Positions 22,118 to 32,239 are shown, counted from the stretch's first letter. The stretch is DNA of 64,000 nt from Croceibacterium segetis (GCF_011320115.1 NZ_JAANOZ010000002.1:62001-126000); one strand, 5' to 3'. Numbers and translations are program-made. Notes: generated from the letters alone by a model not told the origin.

Positions 22118-23221
22118 ATGACCGACCTGTTCGACAATCCGCTTGGCCTCGACGGCTTCGAATTCCTCGAGTTTTCAGCGCCCGAGAAAGGCACGCTGGA
22201 AGCGTCGTTCACAGCGATGGGCTTCACGCTCGTCGCGCGCCATCGCAGCAAGGACGTGCAGCTGTGGCGCCAGGGCCAGATCAACTTCGTCGCCAATTAC
22301 GAACCCAGGAGCCCGGCCGCCTATTTCGCCGCCGAGCACGGTCCTTCGGCCTGCGGCATGGGCTTTCGCGTGCGGGACGCCGGCGCGGCCTATGCCGAGG
22401 CGCTGCGGCGCGGGGCCGAACCGGTGGACGTGCGCACCGGACCGATGGAACTCAACATCCCGGCGATCCGCGGGATCGGCCATTCGCTGATCTACCTGGT
22501 CGACCGCTATGAAGTGGACGACAACGGCGCCCTGTCGATCTGGGACATCGACTTCGTGTGGGAAGCCGGTGTCGCCAAGCATCCGGTCGGCGCCGGGCTC
22601 GAGATCATCGATCACCTGACGCACAACGTCTACCGCGGCCGCATGGCTCACTGGGCAGGGTTCTACGAGCGCATCTTCAACTTCCGCGAGATCCGCTATT
22701 TCGACATCAAGGGCGAATACACCGGCCTCACCAGCAAGGCGATGACCGCCCCCGACGGGAAGATTCGCATTCCCCTGAACGAGGAAGGCCAGAAGGGCGG
22801 CGGGCAAATCGAGGAATACCTGCGCGAGTTCAACGGTGAGGGAATCCAGCACATCGCGATGTCGAGCTCGAATCTCTATGAAGTGTGGGACCGGCTGAAG
22901 GCTCTCGGCACGCCCTTCGCTCCGCCCCCGCCGGCGACCTATTACGAGATGCTCGAAGAGCGGCTCCCGGGCCATGGCGAGCCGGTCGACGAGCTGCAGA
23001 AGCGCGGCATCCTCCTCGATGGCTCGACCGAAGACGGCGACCCGCGGCTGCTGCTGCAGATCTTCAGCCAGACCCAGATCGGGCCGGTCTTTTTCGAGTT
23101 CATCCAGCGCAAGAAGGACGAAGGCTTCGGCGAAGGCAACTTCACCGCGCTGTTCAAGTCGATGGAGGCCGATCAGCTTCGCCGCGGCGCGCTGAAGGTG
23201 GAAGAACCGGCCGAGGACTGA
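22118..23221 (+). CDS. hppD: 4-hydroxyphenylpyruvate dioxygenase
   Basis: This 367-aa protein has the two-barrel vicinal-oxygen-chelate fold of HPPD. Iron ligands are in [11 protein letters not shown] (about residue 168), [10 protein letters not shown] (about 246) and [15 protein letters not shown] (Glu about 331). It converts 4-hydroxyphenylpyruvate to homogentisate in tyrosine catabolism. No other homogentisate-pathway gene is adjacent. Confidence 0.96.
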   Translation: MTDLFDNPLGLDGFEFLEFSAPEKGTLEASFTAMGFTLVARHRSKDVQLWRQGQINFVANYEPRSPAAYFAAEHGPSACGMGFRVRDAGAAYAEALRRGAEPVDVRTGPMELNIPAIRGIGHSLIYLVDRYEVDDNGALSIWDIDFVWEAGVAKHPVGAGLEIIDHLTHNVYRGRMAHWAGFYERIFNFREIRYFDIKGEYTGLTSKAMTAPDGKIRIPLNEEGQKGGGQIEEYLREFNGEGIQHIAMSSSNLYEVWDRLKALGTPFAPPPPATYYEMLEERLPGHGEPVDELQKRGILLDGSTEDGDPRLLLQIFSQTQIGPVFFEFIQRKKDEGFGEGNFTALFKSMEADQLRRGALKVEEPAED

Positions 23222-23296
23222 CGAACGAGCAAGACATGGCGCGCGTCCGGGCACGGTGTTAAGTTCGCCCGACAAGTTCCGAGGGAGAGAACCGCC

Positions 23297-23767
23297 ATGC
23301 TTCGCGCCGTTTGCGCCGCACTCGCCATTGTTGCGCTCGCCGCTCCTGTCTCGGCTCAGCAATCGGTCACCCGCCATTCGCTCAGCGTCGAGCAGGCGCA
23401 AACGATGCTTCATGCGGCCTACGCCAAGGCGCAAGAACGCAAGGACCAGGTGGCGATCGTGGTGGTGGACGACCATGGCGACGTGGTCGCTTCGCTGCGG
23501 ATGGATGGCGCCAAGGCGTTCGTCTACGAGCTGGCGCGGCGCAAGGCGGTGACTTCGGCAGACTGGGGCAGCCCGAGCAAGGGCATGCAGGACGCGCTCG
23601 CCGCGGGCCGCACCGGCCTGCTGGCGATGGACCGCGTCATGCCCCTGGCCGGCGGCCTGCCGGTCAAGCTCGGCGGCGAGACGATCGGCGCGATCGCCAC
23701 CAGCGGCGGCGGCGGTGCCGACGGCGACACCGTGATTTCGCAAGCGGGTCTCGACGCGTTCAAGTGA
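23297..23767 (+). CDS. GlcG/HbpS family (DUF336) exported heme-binding-like protein
   Basis: The 156-aa protein has a signal peptide (residues 1-21, cleavage after SAQ) followed by a complete GlcG/HbpS-like domain. Visible motifs are the N-terminal helix SVEQAQTMLHAAYAKAQE, the strand VAIVVVDDHGDVVASLRMDGA and the C-terminal GAIATSGGGGADGD. Relatives bind heme or cobalamin-like ligands. It is preceded by CGAGGGAGAG and stands alone. Confidence 0.85.
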   Translation: MLRAVCAALAIVALAAPVSAQQSVTRHSLSVEQAQTMLHAAYAKAQERKDQVAIVVVDDHGDVVASLRMDGAKAFVYELARRKAVTSADWGSPSKGMQDALAAGRTGLLAMDRVMPLAGGLPVKLGGETIGAIATSGGGGADGDTVISQAGLDAFK

Positions 23768-24044
23768 AGGACGCTTGAGGCGACATTGCCGACCTGCAGA
23801 TTTCGCTGTCCTACACGCGTCGATTTTGCCAGCGTAGCCTGAATACAGGCACGAGTTCGGCGTGGGCCACGTGCAAAGCAACGAAGCCAGGGTGACAGCG
23901 GGTTCGCCAAAGGTCACACGGGCGATCGCGGAATTTCGGCGCGAACCCGCGCAAATCCGCGAATTCCGTTGAAGTCGCCCGGCGCGAAAAGTTGCAAGGT
24001 GTCACCCGCGCCCGCGGCTCCGGCGGCGAAAGAGGAGAGATTCG

Positions 24045-24965
24045 ATGGCATTCGACTTCGCTGGGCGCACGGCGTTCATCACCGGCGGGGCAAGCGGGGC
24101 CGGCTTCGGCCAGGCCAAGGTGTTCGGCCGCGCCGGGTGCAAGGTGTGCATTGCCGACATCCGCGCCGACGCGGTGGAGCAGGCGCTTGGCGAATTGCGC
24201 GGCGAAGGAATCGAATCTCACGGCATCGCGCTCGACATCACCGACCGAGAGGCGTTCGCGCGCGCCGCCGACGAAGCCGAAGGGGTGCTTGGCCCGGTCA
24301 CAATGCTGTTCGGCACTGCCGGGGTGTCGATATTCGGCCCGCTGGAGAAGGCCAGCTACGCCGACTACGACTGGATCTTCGACGTCAATTTCGGCGGCGT
24401 GGTCAATCTGATGCAGACGTTCGTGCCAAGGATGATCGCCCACGGACAAGGCGGCCACATCGTCAACACGGCCTCGATGGGCGCGTTCTTCGCCAACAGC
24501 GGCGCCGGCATCTACTCGGCCTCGAAGTTCGCCGTCCACGGCATCACCATGGCCATGCGCGACGCGCTCAAGGATTACGGCATCGGCGTTTCCGTGCTGT
24601 GCCCGGCGAACATCAAGACCAATATCGCCGAGAGCGTGAAGACGCGGCCAGAAAAATATGCCGCGAGCGGTTTTGCGGTCGACGAGCGCGAGATCGCCGC
24701 ACTACGCGAGATCTACTCTCACGGGATGGAGCCCGAGGAACTCGCCGGTCACGTCAAGGCGGCGATCGAGGAAAACCGCTTCTACATCATCCCCTACCCG
24801 GAGGCGCGCGGCCTGCTCGAGGCGAAGTTCCAGCAGGTACTCGACGCCCTCCCGCCACCCGAAAGCGATCCCGAAGGGCAGGCGAAGCGGAACGAGGCGA
24901 TGACAAACTACATCGAGGCGCGCAGGGCCATGGACGCCGAGCGTTACGGCAAGAGCACGCGCTGA
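24045..24965 (+). CDS. SDR family oxidoreductase
   Basis: The 306-aa protein is a classical short-chain dehydrogenase/reductase. The nucleotide-binding TGGASGAGFG is at residues 12-21, the active-site Ser region is NTASMGAFFANSG (about 144), and YSASK (about 161) holds the catalytic Tyr and Lys. An extended C-terminus (about 255-306) goes beyond the core SDR. An acidic residue after beta-2 (ADIRAD) suggests NAD(H) preference. A strong ribosome-binding site (GAGGAGAG) precedes the ATG. Substrate unknown. Confidence 0.93.
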   Translation: MAFDFAGRTAFITGGASGAGFGQAKVFGRAGCKVCIADIRADAVEQALGELRGEGIESHGIALDITDREAFARAADEAEGVLGPVTMLFGTAGVSIFGPLEKASYADYDWIFDVNFGGVVNLMQTFVPRMIAHGQGGHIVNTASMGAFFANSGAGIYSASKFAVHGITMAMRDALKDYGIGVSVLCPANIKTNIAESVKTRPEKYAASGFAVDEREIAALREIYSHGMEPEELAGHVKAAIEENRFYIIPYPEARGLLEAKFQQVLDALPPPESDPEGQAKRNEAMTNYIEARRAMDAERYGKSTR

Positions 24966-25051
24966 CGCATGGCGTTCAGGCCCGCGCAAGGCTCTTGCGC
25001 GAAACCGGCCGAAACGCCACTAGCGTCACGGACGAGAGGGAGTTCTTTTCA

Positions 25052-25594
25052 ATGATCACGGCGCAGCGCGCAATTGTCCTGCTTACCGGCGCCGCCCTGG
25101 CGCTCTCCGCGACCCCGAGCGCGGCCCAGGTGGATCCGGGCATCGTCCTCAACATCATGCGCGAATGCGCCAAGATCGACGACCCGACCGCCCGGCTCGC
25201 CTGCTACGACAACAATGTTCGCGCGGGTGGCGCGGTCGGCGCCATTCCCGGACAGATGCCTCGCCCGAGCGGCGGCGGCGCGGTGGCCAATCCGAACGCG
25301 CCGAGCGGCTTCGGGGCCGACGATCTGCGCACTCAGTCGCAGGAACGCTTCAATCCCACCCGCAACGGTGCGAAGGAAATCTCCACGACCGTCGCCGACG
25401 CGCGCGAGCGCCAGCCGGGCGTGTACCTCGTCACGCTCTCCAGCGGCGCGCAATGGCTGTTCTCCGAAGGCGTCAGCCAGACATACCGGCCGCCGCGTAG
25501 AGGCGACAGCGTGCGGATCGAGCGTGGCGCGCTTGGCAGCTATCTGATGATGGTCGGCAAACAGGCCGGCGTTAAGGTCACCCGCATCAAGTAA
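25052..25594 (+). CDS. small exported hypothetical protein
   Basis: The 180-aa protein has a signal peptide (residues 1-24, ending PSAAQ). A short segment with paired cysteines, MRECAKIDDPTARLACYDN, recalls the start of several periplasmic proteins that open with a 'C...D...RLACYD' motif. A Pro/Gly/Ala-rich linker follows, and the C-terminal beta-rich region (about 105-180) looks like a small SH3/OB-like barrel. Function unknown. Confidence 0.75.
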   Translation: MITAQRAIVLLTGAALALSATPSAAQVDPGIVLNIMRECAKIDDPTARLACYDNNVRAGGAVGAIPGQMPRPSGGGAVANPNAPSGFGADDLRTQSQERFNPTRNGAKEISTTVADARERQPGVYLVTLSSGAQWLFSEGVSQTYRPPRRGDSVRIERGALGSYLMMVGKQAGVKVTRIK

Positions 25595-25607
25595 AGCGGC
25601 GGCGCGC

Positions 25608-26933
25608 TCAACCCGCGCGGTCAAGCTCCTCGAATGCCCGCTCGCGTTCGAGCTGGGCAACCGCGTTGCGGCGCAGCTTGTCGAACGTGCCGAGGAAACG
25701 CTTGCGTTCCTCTTCGCCGAGCGGAGCCATCAGGAAGCTGCTGCGTTCGACGCTGGTCTCCTGGATGATGTCGTATAGCCGCCAGCCCTCGGTGGTCGGG
25801 GAAAATCGACCGTGACGGCGCCCGGGGCGGCCCTCGCGGGCGACCAGGCCCCTGTCGATCAGCGCGCCCACGGTGCGGCCGGCCTGGCTGTGGTCGCGCT
25901 GCAGCTGCGCGGTCAACGTCGGCCAGTCGATCGGCGCCCGCATGCCGATCTCGTTGAGCACCCAGGCCTCGAATTGCGACAAGCCCGTCCGGCGCTTGAA
26001 CATCAGGGCTCCGCTGCGGCCGAAATAGGCGCTTAGCGTGAGCAAGGGCGAAACGATCCGTGCGCGATCGATCAGCACCGGCTCGTTGCTGCGCCGCTCG
26101 GCGCGGACGATGTCCTCGACCTCCGCATCGCCGCGATCGAACGTCGCGGTGCGCGCGCGCTCCTGCTCGTAGAGCGCGACCGAGCGGTCGAGCAGCAGCT
26201 CGATGGCGGCGAAGAAGTCGGCCAGCTCCTCATCGTCGATGTCGAAGGTCAACTCGCGGTTCCGCAAGTCAGCCAGGCGCAGCAGGCGGTCGGCCTGGCT
26301 TTCGCCCTTGCGGGTCAGCGTCACCGGTGAACGGATTTGCTCGCGCTCGACCATTCGCAGCTCGAGCAGCCGCTTTACCGAGCGGCTGACCTGGGCCTTG
26401 TCGACACCCACCGAGCTCGACAGCTCGGCCGGAACGAGCGCTCGTTTCGTCCGCAGCAGGAACAGGATTCGGCGATCGAGTTCGACCAGGTCGAGTTCAC
26501 GCGCATACGACAGCTCGGCACTCTCACGCGTCTTGTGAAGAAACTGCCACAACTCGCTCTGAAAGATGATCGGCGCCGTCTGCTTGCCCGAATCGTCACC
26601 GCCGGCGCGCGGCGGCTGCAAGCCCTTGAGGATAAGCCCCAGCCGGGCGACGAAATCGTCTGGCGCCTCGGCCGGCAGCGCACCGTTGCGGCGGGCCTGC
26701 GCCAACGCACCGAGGGTGAATGTTTCGACCAGTTCGAGCGCCTCGTCGGCGATCGACCCGAGCGGCGCGAGCGAACGACGGTCCGGCATCCCGGCGGCTG
26801 AGCCGCCCGCTGCCTCGCGCCACAAAGCCAACGCCTGCTCGCGCAAGGCGCCGCGCCAGCCGTCCTGGCGAATGTCGTCTGCCGCTGTCGTTCTATCTCC
26901 CGCCTTCGATGCGGCGGCGGCGCGCTTGGCCAT
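25608..26933 (-). CDS. tandem MarR-domain transcriptional regulator
   Basis: This 441-aa protein appears to hold two winged-helix MarR units. The first is at about residues 155-260 (DRRILFLLRTKRALVPAELS, then KAQVSRSVKRLLELRMVER). The second is at about 300-410 (FEAWVLNEIGMRAPIDWPTL, then GRTVGALIDRGLVAREG). An N-terminal Ala-rich region and a C-terminal helix flank them. A single chain with both half-sites could act as a pseudo-dimer. I take the ATG; a GTG nine codons upstream is possible. It is divergent from the TonB-receptor region. Confidence 0.8.
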   Translation of the reverse strand: MAKRAAAASKAGDRTTAADDIRQDGWRGALREQALALWREAAGGSAAGMPDRRSLAPLGSIADEALELVETFTLGALAQARRNGALPAEAPDDFVARLGLILKGLQPPRAGGDDSGKQTAPIIFQSELWQFLHKTRESAELSYARELDLVELDRRILFLLRTKRALVPAELSSSVGVDKAQVSRSVKRLLELRMVEREQIRSPVTLTRKGESQADRLLRLADLRNRELTFDIDDEELADFFAAIELLLDRSVALYEQERARTATFDRGDAEVEDIVRAERRSNEPVLIDRARIVSPLLTLSAYFGRSGALMFKRRTGLSQFEAWVLNEIGMRAPIDWPTLTAQLQRDHSQAGRTVGALIDRGLVAREGRPGRRHGRFSPTTEGWRLYDIIQETSVERSSFLMAPLGEEERKRFLGTFDKLRRNAVAQLERERAFEELDRAG

Positions 26934-26960
26934 CTGCAATTGTTTCTCCCGGTCCAGCAC

Positions 26961-27325
26961 GGCCGTGTGTCATGCCTAATTACATTTTGCGACAATTAAC
27001 AGCCGGTCGAGCAGGCCGGACTTTATCAACCGCACCCGGAACGAAGAATCGCCGAACCGATGCACCTTGGCAACAGTGCCCGCCCCGCCCCCCGCGAGAC
27101 AACTGAAAAAGCGAGCAAATCCTAGTGCTTCCGCTCTTACGGAGGCTGTTGCAGCAGGTAACGGAGTGGCAATCATGAGCGCGAACTTTTGCGAAAATTG
27201 CGCAAACGGGGACGATTCCGCGTGTTTGGACATGCCCTGGCACTAGACACTGTCAACGCCGCGCCATATGAGCTTTTCCTGACGGAACCCGCCGACTCAA
27301 CGAGTGGGACCGTAGGGGAGGATTA
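26961..27325. other. non-coding divergent control region between the MarR gene and TonB receptor 1
   Basis: I see no convincing gene in this stretch. It holds an inverted repeat TTTGCG-N7-CGCAAA (27188-27206), a candidate operator, and AT-rich patches at 26980-27000 that may hold the regulator promoter. No terminator or tRNA was found. Confidence 0.4.
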
Positions 27326-27499
27326 ATGGCCATAGCGCAAGTCCGCGCAGTCGGAGCGCCCGCGACGGGGCTCGATGGCCGTCATTCTCCACTAACTGGA
27401 TTGTTCCCGGGGCGGCTCACCGCTTCCGGCATATTAACGCACAAAACCGGCACCGGCCGCACGGCCGTTGACCTACATCGTGAAGGGAGCTCGAAGTGA
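27326..27499 (+). CDS. possible 57-aa leader ORF coupled to TonB receptor 1
   Basis: An uninterrupted 57-codon frame starts with ATG behind GGGGAGGATTA, the best Shine-Dalgarno in the region, and ends in a TGA that overlaps the GTG start of the receptor (GTGA). The peptide (starts MAIAQVRAVGAPATG, ends DLHREGSSK) is basic and has no hydrophobic segment. I recognise no family. It may be a translated leader that sets receptor translation. Short frames can arise by chance in GC-rich DNA, so this needs conservation evidence. Confidence 0.4.
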   Translation: MAIAQVRAVGAPATGLDGRHSPLTGLFPGRLTASGILTHKTGTGRTAVDLHREGSSK

Positions 27500-30400
27500 G
27501 GAGTTTGCAGACAACCCGCAATGCGGCGTTCAAGGCCGCTCTGCTGGCCGGCGGCGCCGGCATTATTGCTTTGGCCCAGCCCGCGTACGCGCAAGCTGGC
27601 CAGCCGGTTCAGACCAACGAACCAGTCGCAACCTCGCCCGACCAGCCAGAGGGCAGCACGGTCACCGACACGACCAACCAGCCGGGCATCGTCGTTACCG
27701 GTTCGCGCATCGTGAAGAAGGACTTCGAGTCCAACAGCCCGATGGTCACCATCGACCAGGGCCTGCTGCAGAATTCCTCCACCGCGGCGCTCGAGCAGCA
27801 GCTGAACAAGCTGCCGCAGTTCGTCCCGGCGCAGACCCCGACCGCGGGCGGCGACATCCAGCCGACCGCCACCAACACCCCGGGTGCTGCGACGGTGTCG
27901 CTGCGCGGCCTCGGCATCAACCGCAACCTCGTCCTGATCGACGGTCGCCGCGCGACTCCCGGCAACGCTTCGGGCTCGGTCGACATCAACACCATTCCTT
28001 CGGCCGCCGTTGAGCGCGTCGAGGTCATCACCGGCGGCGCCTCGGCGACTTACGGTGCGGACGCCATCGCCGGCGTCACCAACTTCATCCTGAAGAAGAA
28101 CTTCCAGGGCCTCGAGCTCGACGGCCGCCTCGGCCTCAGCGAGCACGGCGACGGCATGGAGTTCCAGGTCTCCGGCATCATGGGCGCCGACTTCGACGAC
28201 GGCCGTGGCAACGTCAGCATCGCCATGTCGATGAACAAGCGCGATGCCAGCTACCAGGTCGATCGCAAGTGGTACCGCGACCTGTGGACCGACCCGCAAG
28301 TCGGCGGCGACCAGTTCTTCATCGAGTATCCGGGCGTGGCCTTCGGCAACGACTGGGGCGGCATGCCCAGCAATGCCGCGCTGCAGACGCTCTTCCCCGG
28401 CTCGAACCCGACGGTCATCAGCACCGCGCCGAACGCCATTTCGACACTGTTCGGTATTTTCGCGCCGAACATCTATGTCCAGCCGGAGAATAACAACGCA
28501 CCGTTCACCTGGGGCTTCTTCAACCGCTACCAGCAAGGCGGCCTGGTGAACTTCACCGGCTTCCAGGAAGATCCGATCCGCTACAAACGCACCGCCGACG
28601 GCGGCGCCGCGGCCAACTTCGGGCAATACTACCTCACCCTGCCGCTCAAGCGCTACAACATGTTCGCGCGCGGCAACTACGAGGTCAACGACTGGATCGG
28701 CGTGTTCGGCCAGGCGATGTTTACCCAGACCCACACGCAGAACCTCAACCAGGGCGGCGCACTCGTCGGCGGCTGGGACGTCTTCGTTCCCTACGGCAGC
28801 GGCGTCTATACCGGCAGCGCTCTGCCGACCAACGTCCACACCGGTGGCCGGGACATCAACGTCAACGGCTACGGCAACCCGAGCTCGGTCGTCCTCAACG
28901 GGATGGTCTATGGTGGGGGAACCTACGTCGACCCGACGCCGGGCAACCTAGCCGACAACCCGACCAACCCGGCGTTCACGACGCTTTACGGTACCAGCCC
29001 CAACTCGACACTGGCGGCGTGCGCCAACGCAGCGGTCGGCGGTTGTACCAACCAGCAGGCGATCGGGCAGTTCATGCCGGCCGCGATCCAGGCGGCTCTC
29101 AACAGTCGCCCGAATCCGAATGCACCCGCTCAGGTGGTCTTCGGTATCCCCGAGCCACGCACGGTGTTGACCGACGTCACCACCTATAACCTGACCGCTG
29201 GCCTCGAGGGTTCGATCCCGGGCACCGACTGGACCTGGGAAGCGTTCGCCACGTTCGGTGAATCGTACACCTTCGCCCGCCAGACCGGCACGTATTCGCT
29301 GACCCGCGCCCGCAGCCTCATCCAGGCTCCTGGTTTCGGTCTCGACTACGTCAACAACAGCAACACGGCGAGCATCCGCCAGAACGTCGTCAACGGGGTT
29401 CCGTACGGCTTCGGTGCGAACATCGCCACTTGCGACAGCGGCTTCAATGTCTTCAACGGTTGGAGCGGAATCTCCGACAACTGCAAGGAAGCGTTGAAGG
29501 CGGACCTCAAGAACCGCTCGAAGATCCAGCAGAACATCTGGGAAGCCAACACTACCGGCACCCTGTTCGAGCTTCCGGCCGGCCCGCTGCAGGCGGCTCT
29601 CGGCGCCAGCTATCGTGAGACGGACTACGAGTTCATCAATGACACGCTCACGACGCAGGATGCTTCGTTCCTCGACCAGTCGATCGGCATCTACCCGAGC
29701 ATCGACTTCGCCGCGCAGATCAACGTCAAGGAAGTCTACGGCGAGTTGGCGGTTCCGATCCTCAAGGACAGCTTCATCAAGGAACTGAGCCTCGAACTCG
29801 GTGGCCGTATCTCGGATTACAGTACCACGGGCACCAGCTACACCTACAAGGCGCTCGCCAACCTGGCGATCACCGACTGGCTGCGCTTCCGTGGCGGGTA
29901 CAACCGGGCCGAGCGTTCGCCGAACATCTCGGAACTGTTCCTGACCCCGCAGCAGACCTTCGCGTTCAACGCCATTGGTGACATCTGCTCGACGAACTCG
30001 AACTACTTCATCTCGACCAATCCCAATGCACCGGGCAACAACGCCGGGCAGGCGGCCGACATCCTGGCGGTCTGTAAGGCGGTGATGGACAACACCGGCG
30101 GGCCCGGCACTTCGACGGCCTACTACGCCCCGGGCAGGACCCAACCTGCGGCGGGCGGCGGGTTCTCGTTCCCGACCATCCAGGGCAACCCGAACCTCAA
30201 GCCGGAAATCGCGGACACCTACACCTTCGGTGTGGCACTCAGCTCGCCGTTCAGCACTCCGCTGCTTTCGCGGCTCCGGCTGACGGTGGACTGGTACCAG
30301 ATCAAGCTGCGCAACGCGATCGGCGTCTCACCGGCCGCGACCATCCAGCGCTGCTTCGATCCGTTCTACAACCCCCTGGTCACCGGTGCCGCTGGCAGCC

Positions 30401-31080
30401 CGGCGCAGGCCGTCGCCGCGGCGACGTCCAACTCCTGCGCTGGTCCGACCACGGCGCTGACCTACGATCCGGCGCCGGGCCTGGGCCTGGGCCGTGTCAC
30501 GGCCAGCTACACCAACGAAGGCAAGGCGAACATCGAAGGTATCGATGCCCAGCTCGACTGGGGCGCGGATATCGGTCCGGGCACGCTCTCGCTCAACGTG
30601 GTGGGCAGCTACTACATCCACTACAAGGTGAAGGAGCTCGCTCACAACCCGATGGTCGACTACACCGGCACGTTCGGAACGAGCGCGCTGGGGCTGCAGA
30701 CCGGTGCCTACGAATGGCGCTTGCTGACCAACGTCGGCTACAAGGTCGGACCGGCCTCGCTCGGGCTCCAGTGGCGGCATCTGCCCTCGGTCGAGGACAG
30801 CGGCCAGGCCAGCCAGCCGACGCCGAACGCCACGGGCGACGAGCATCCGTATGACCTGTTCGCGCTCAACGGCAGCTTCGAAGTCACCGACAACTTCACC
30901 ATCCGCGGCGGTATCGATAACCTGTTCAACCGGGCTCCGCCGTTGGTCAACTACCAGACGAACTACGACAACACCGGCGCGACCCAGGGCCTTCAGACGC
31001 TCCGTGGCGGCAGCTACAACGGCAGCTTCTACGACACGCTCGGCCGCACCTTCTACATCGGGGCGAACGCCAAGTTCTGA
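27496..31080 (+). CDS. TonB-dependent outer-membrane receptor 1
   Basis: The 1194-aa protein starts at GTG with AAGGGAG seven bases upstream. It has a signal peptide (to about residue 33, AYAQA), then the plug domain starting IVVTGSRIVKKDFESNSP (about 64) with TGGASATYGADAIAGVTNF (about 178), and a long beta-barrel ending in aromatic TFYIGANAKF. No substrate-specific neighbour is evident; a quinone-oxidoreductase-like gene follows after a strong terminator. The ligand cannot be told from the sequence; large sphingomonad receptors of this class often import plant or complex organic compounds. Confidence 0.95.
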   Translation: MRSLQTTRNAAFKAALLAGGAGIIALAQPAYAQAGQPVQTNEPVATSPDQPEGSTVTDTTNQPGIVVTGSRIVKKDFESNSPMVTIDQGLLQNSSTAALEQQLNKLPQFVPAQTPTAGGDIQPTATNTPGAATVSLRGLGINRNLVLIDGRRATPGNASGSVDINTIPSAAVERVEVITGGASATYGADAIAGVTNFILKKNFQGLELDGRLGLSEHGDGMEFQVSGIMGADFDDGRGNVSIAMSMNKRDASYQVDRKWYRDLWTDPQVGGDQFFIEYPGVAFGNDWGGMPSNAALQTLFPGSNPTVISTAPNAISTLFGIFAPNIYVQPENNNAPFTWGFFNRYQQGGLVNFTGFQEDPIRYKRTADGGAAANFGQYYLTLPLKRYNMFARGNYEVNDWIGVFGQAMFTQTHTQNLNQGGALVGGWDVFVPYGSGVYTGSALPTNVHTGGRDINVNGYGNPSSVVLNGMVYGGGTYVDPTPGNLADNPTNPAFTTLYGTSPNSTLAACANAAVGGCTNQQAIGQFMPAAIQAALNSRPNPNAPAQVVFGIPEPRTVLTDVTTYNLTAGLEGSIPGTDWTWEAFATFGESYTFARQTGTYSLTRARSLIQAPGFGLDYVNNSNTASIRQNVVNGVPYGFGANIATCDSGFNVFNGWSGISDNCKEALKADLKNRSKIQQNIWEANTTGTLFELPAGPLQAALGASYRETDYEFINDTLTTQDASFLDQSIGIYPSIDFAAQINVKEVYGELAVPILKDSFIKELSLELGGRISDYSTTGTSYTYKALANLAITDWLRFRGGYNRAERSPNISELFLTPQQTFAFNAIGDICSTNSNYFISTNPNAPGNNAGQAADILAVCKAVMDNTGGPGTSTAYYAPGRTQPAAGGGFSFPTIQGNPNLKPEIADTYTFGVALSSPFSTPLLSRLRLTVDWYQIKLRNAIGVSPAATIQRCFDPFYNPLVTGAAGSPAQAVAAATSNSCAGPTTALTYDPAPGLGLGRVTASYTNEGKANIEGIDAQLDWGADIGPGTLSLNVVGSYYIHYKVKELAHNPMVDYTGTFGTSALGLQTGAYEWRLLTNVGYKVGPASLGLQWRHLPSVEDSGQASQPTPNATGDEHPYDLFALNGSFEVTDNFTIRGGIDNLFNRAPPLVNYQTNYDNTGATQGLQTLRGGSYNGSFYDTLGRTFYIGANAKF

Positions 31081-31110
31081 TCTGAAAGAAGGCGAAAGCC
31101 AAAACCATTC

Positions 31111-31145
31111 GGGGCTCCTCCTTCGGGAGGGGCCCTTTTTCTTTG
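31111..31145 (+). terminator. Rho-independent terminator after TonB receptor 1
   Basis: A 10-bp stem (31112-31121 with 31126-31135) closes on a UUCG tetraloop and is followed by TTTTTCTTT. It is a textbook intrinsic terminator 31 bp past the receptor stop, separating it from the next gene. Confidence 0.93.
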
Positions 31146-31237
31146 GCCTCCGCGAGGCTGGAGTAATCTGGACAAAGCCCCTTCGCCTGACCAAGCTGCG
31201 CCGGCACCCACCGACCTGACTTCTGGGAGATTTGAAA

Positions 31238-32227
31238 ATGGCCAAGGTAATCCGCGTCCACCAGCTGGGCGGCCCCGAAGTCCTGCACATCGAGGACATG
31301 GCGGTCGGCGATCCTGGGCCCGGCGAAGTGCGCATCAGGGTCGAGGCCGTGGGCCTCAACCGTTCCGAGGCGATGTACCGGGCGGGCCGCTATCCGGTTA
31401 CGCCCCGCTTGCCGAGCCTGATCGGCTACGAAGGGGTCGGCACGATCGAGGTGATCGGCGCCGGCGTGACCGATTACAAGCAAGGCGACCGGGTCTGCGT
31501 GCTGCCGATGATCCAGCAGGGCCAATACGGCATCTGGGCCGAACAGGCGATCGTCCCGGCGCGCATCCTGCTCCCCGCCCCGCCCGGACTGTCGGCGGCC
31601 GAAGCGGCGTCGATCTGGATGCAGTACATGACCGCCTTCGCGCTGATCGAGGTCGCCGATGTCGGCCTCGACGACGGCGTGATCGTCCGCGCCGCGTCAT
31701 CGAGCGTCGGGATCGCCGCGATACAGCTCGCCAACTGGGCGGGCGCGGTGTCGATCGCCGCCACCCGCACCAGTGCCAAGGCCGACGCGTTGCTGGCGCA
31801 GGGCGCCGCGCATGTGGTCGCGACCGAGGAGGAAGACCTGGTCGAGCGCGTTATGGGCATCACCAACGGCAAGGGCGCCTACGTGGCGTTCGACCCCGTC
31901 GGCGGGCCCTATGTCGAAACTCTGGCGACCGCGCTGCGCCCGCGCGGCATCCTGTTTGTCTACGGCGGCCTGAGCGAGCAGCCGACGCCCTACCCCCATT
32001 GGCAGTGCGCCTTCAAAGGCCTGTCGATGCGCGGCTGGGTCGCGAGCGAGATCTGGAACCACCCGCACCGCTTCGACCGTGCGAAGGATACCATCCTTGC
32101 CGGCCTTGCGGGGGGTGAGCTCAAGCCGGTGATCGCACGGCAATTCTCGGGCCTCGAAGCGCTGCGCGAAGCGAACGAGTTCCTCGAATCGAACGACCAG
32201 ATCGGCAAAGTCGTCGTGACGTTCTGA
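31238..32227 (+). CDS. MDR-superfamily (quinone oxidoreductase-type) NAD(P)H oxidoreductase
   Basis: This 329-aa protein has the medium-chain dehydrogenase/reductase layout: a GroES-like N-terminal half (VRIRVEAVGLNRSEAMYRAGRYP, about residue 27) and a nucleotide-binding half with ASSSVGIAAIQLANWAGA (about 152). The catalytic-zinc cysteine and histidine positions are not present, so it is of the zinc-free quinone oxidoreductase type although automated labels often call it zinc-dependent. GGGAG nine bases before the ATG sets the start. Confidence 0.9.
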   Translation: MAKVIRVHQLGGPEVLHIEDMAVGDPGPGEVRIRVEAVGLNRSEAMYRAGRYPVTPRLPSLIGYEGVGTIEVIGAGVTDYKQGDRVCVLPMIQQGQYGIWAEQAIVPARILLPAPPGLSAAEAASIWMQYMTAFALIEVADVGLDDGVIVRAASSSVGIAAIQLANWAGAVSIAATRTSAKADALLAQGAAHVVATEEEDLVERVMGITNGKGAYVAFDPVGGPYVETLATALRPRGILFVYGGLSEQPTPYPHWQCAFKGLSMRGWVASEIWNHPHRFDRAKDTILAGLAGGELKPVIARQFSGLEALREANEFLESNDQIGKVVVTF

Positions 32228-32239
32228 CCGAGAGGCCGT

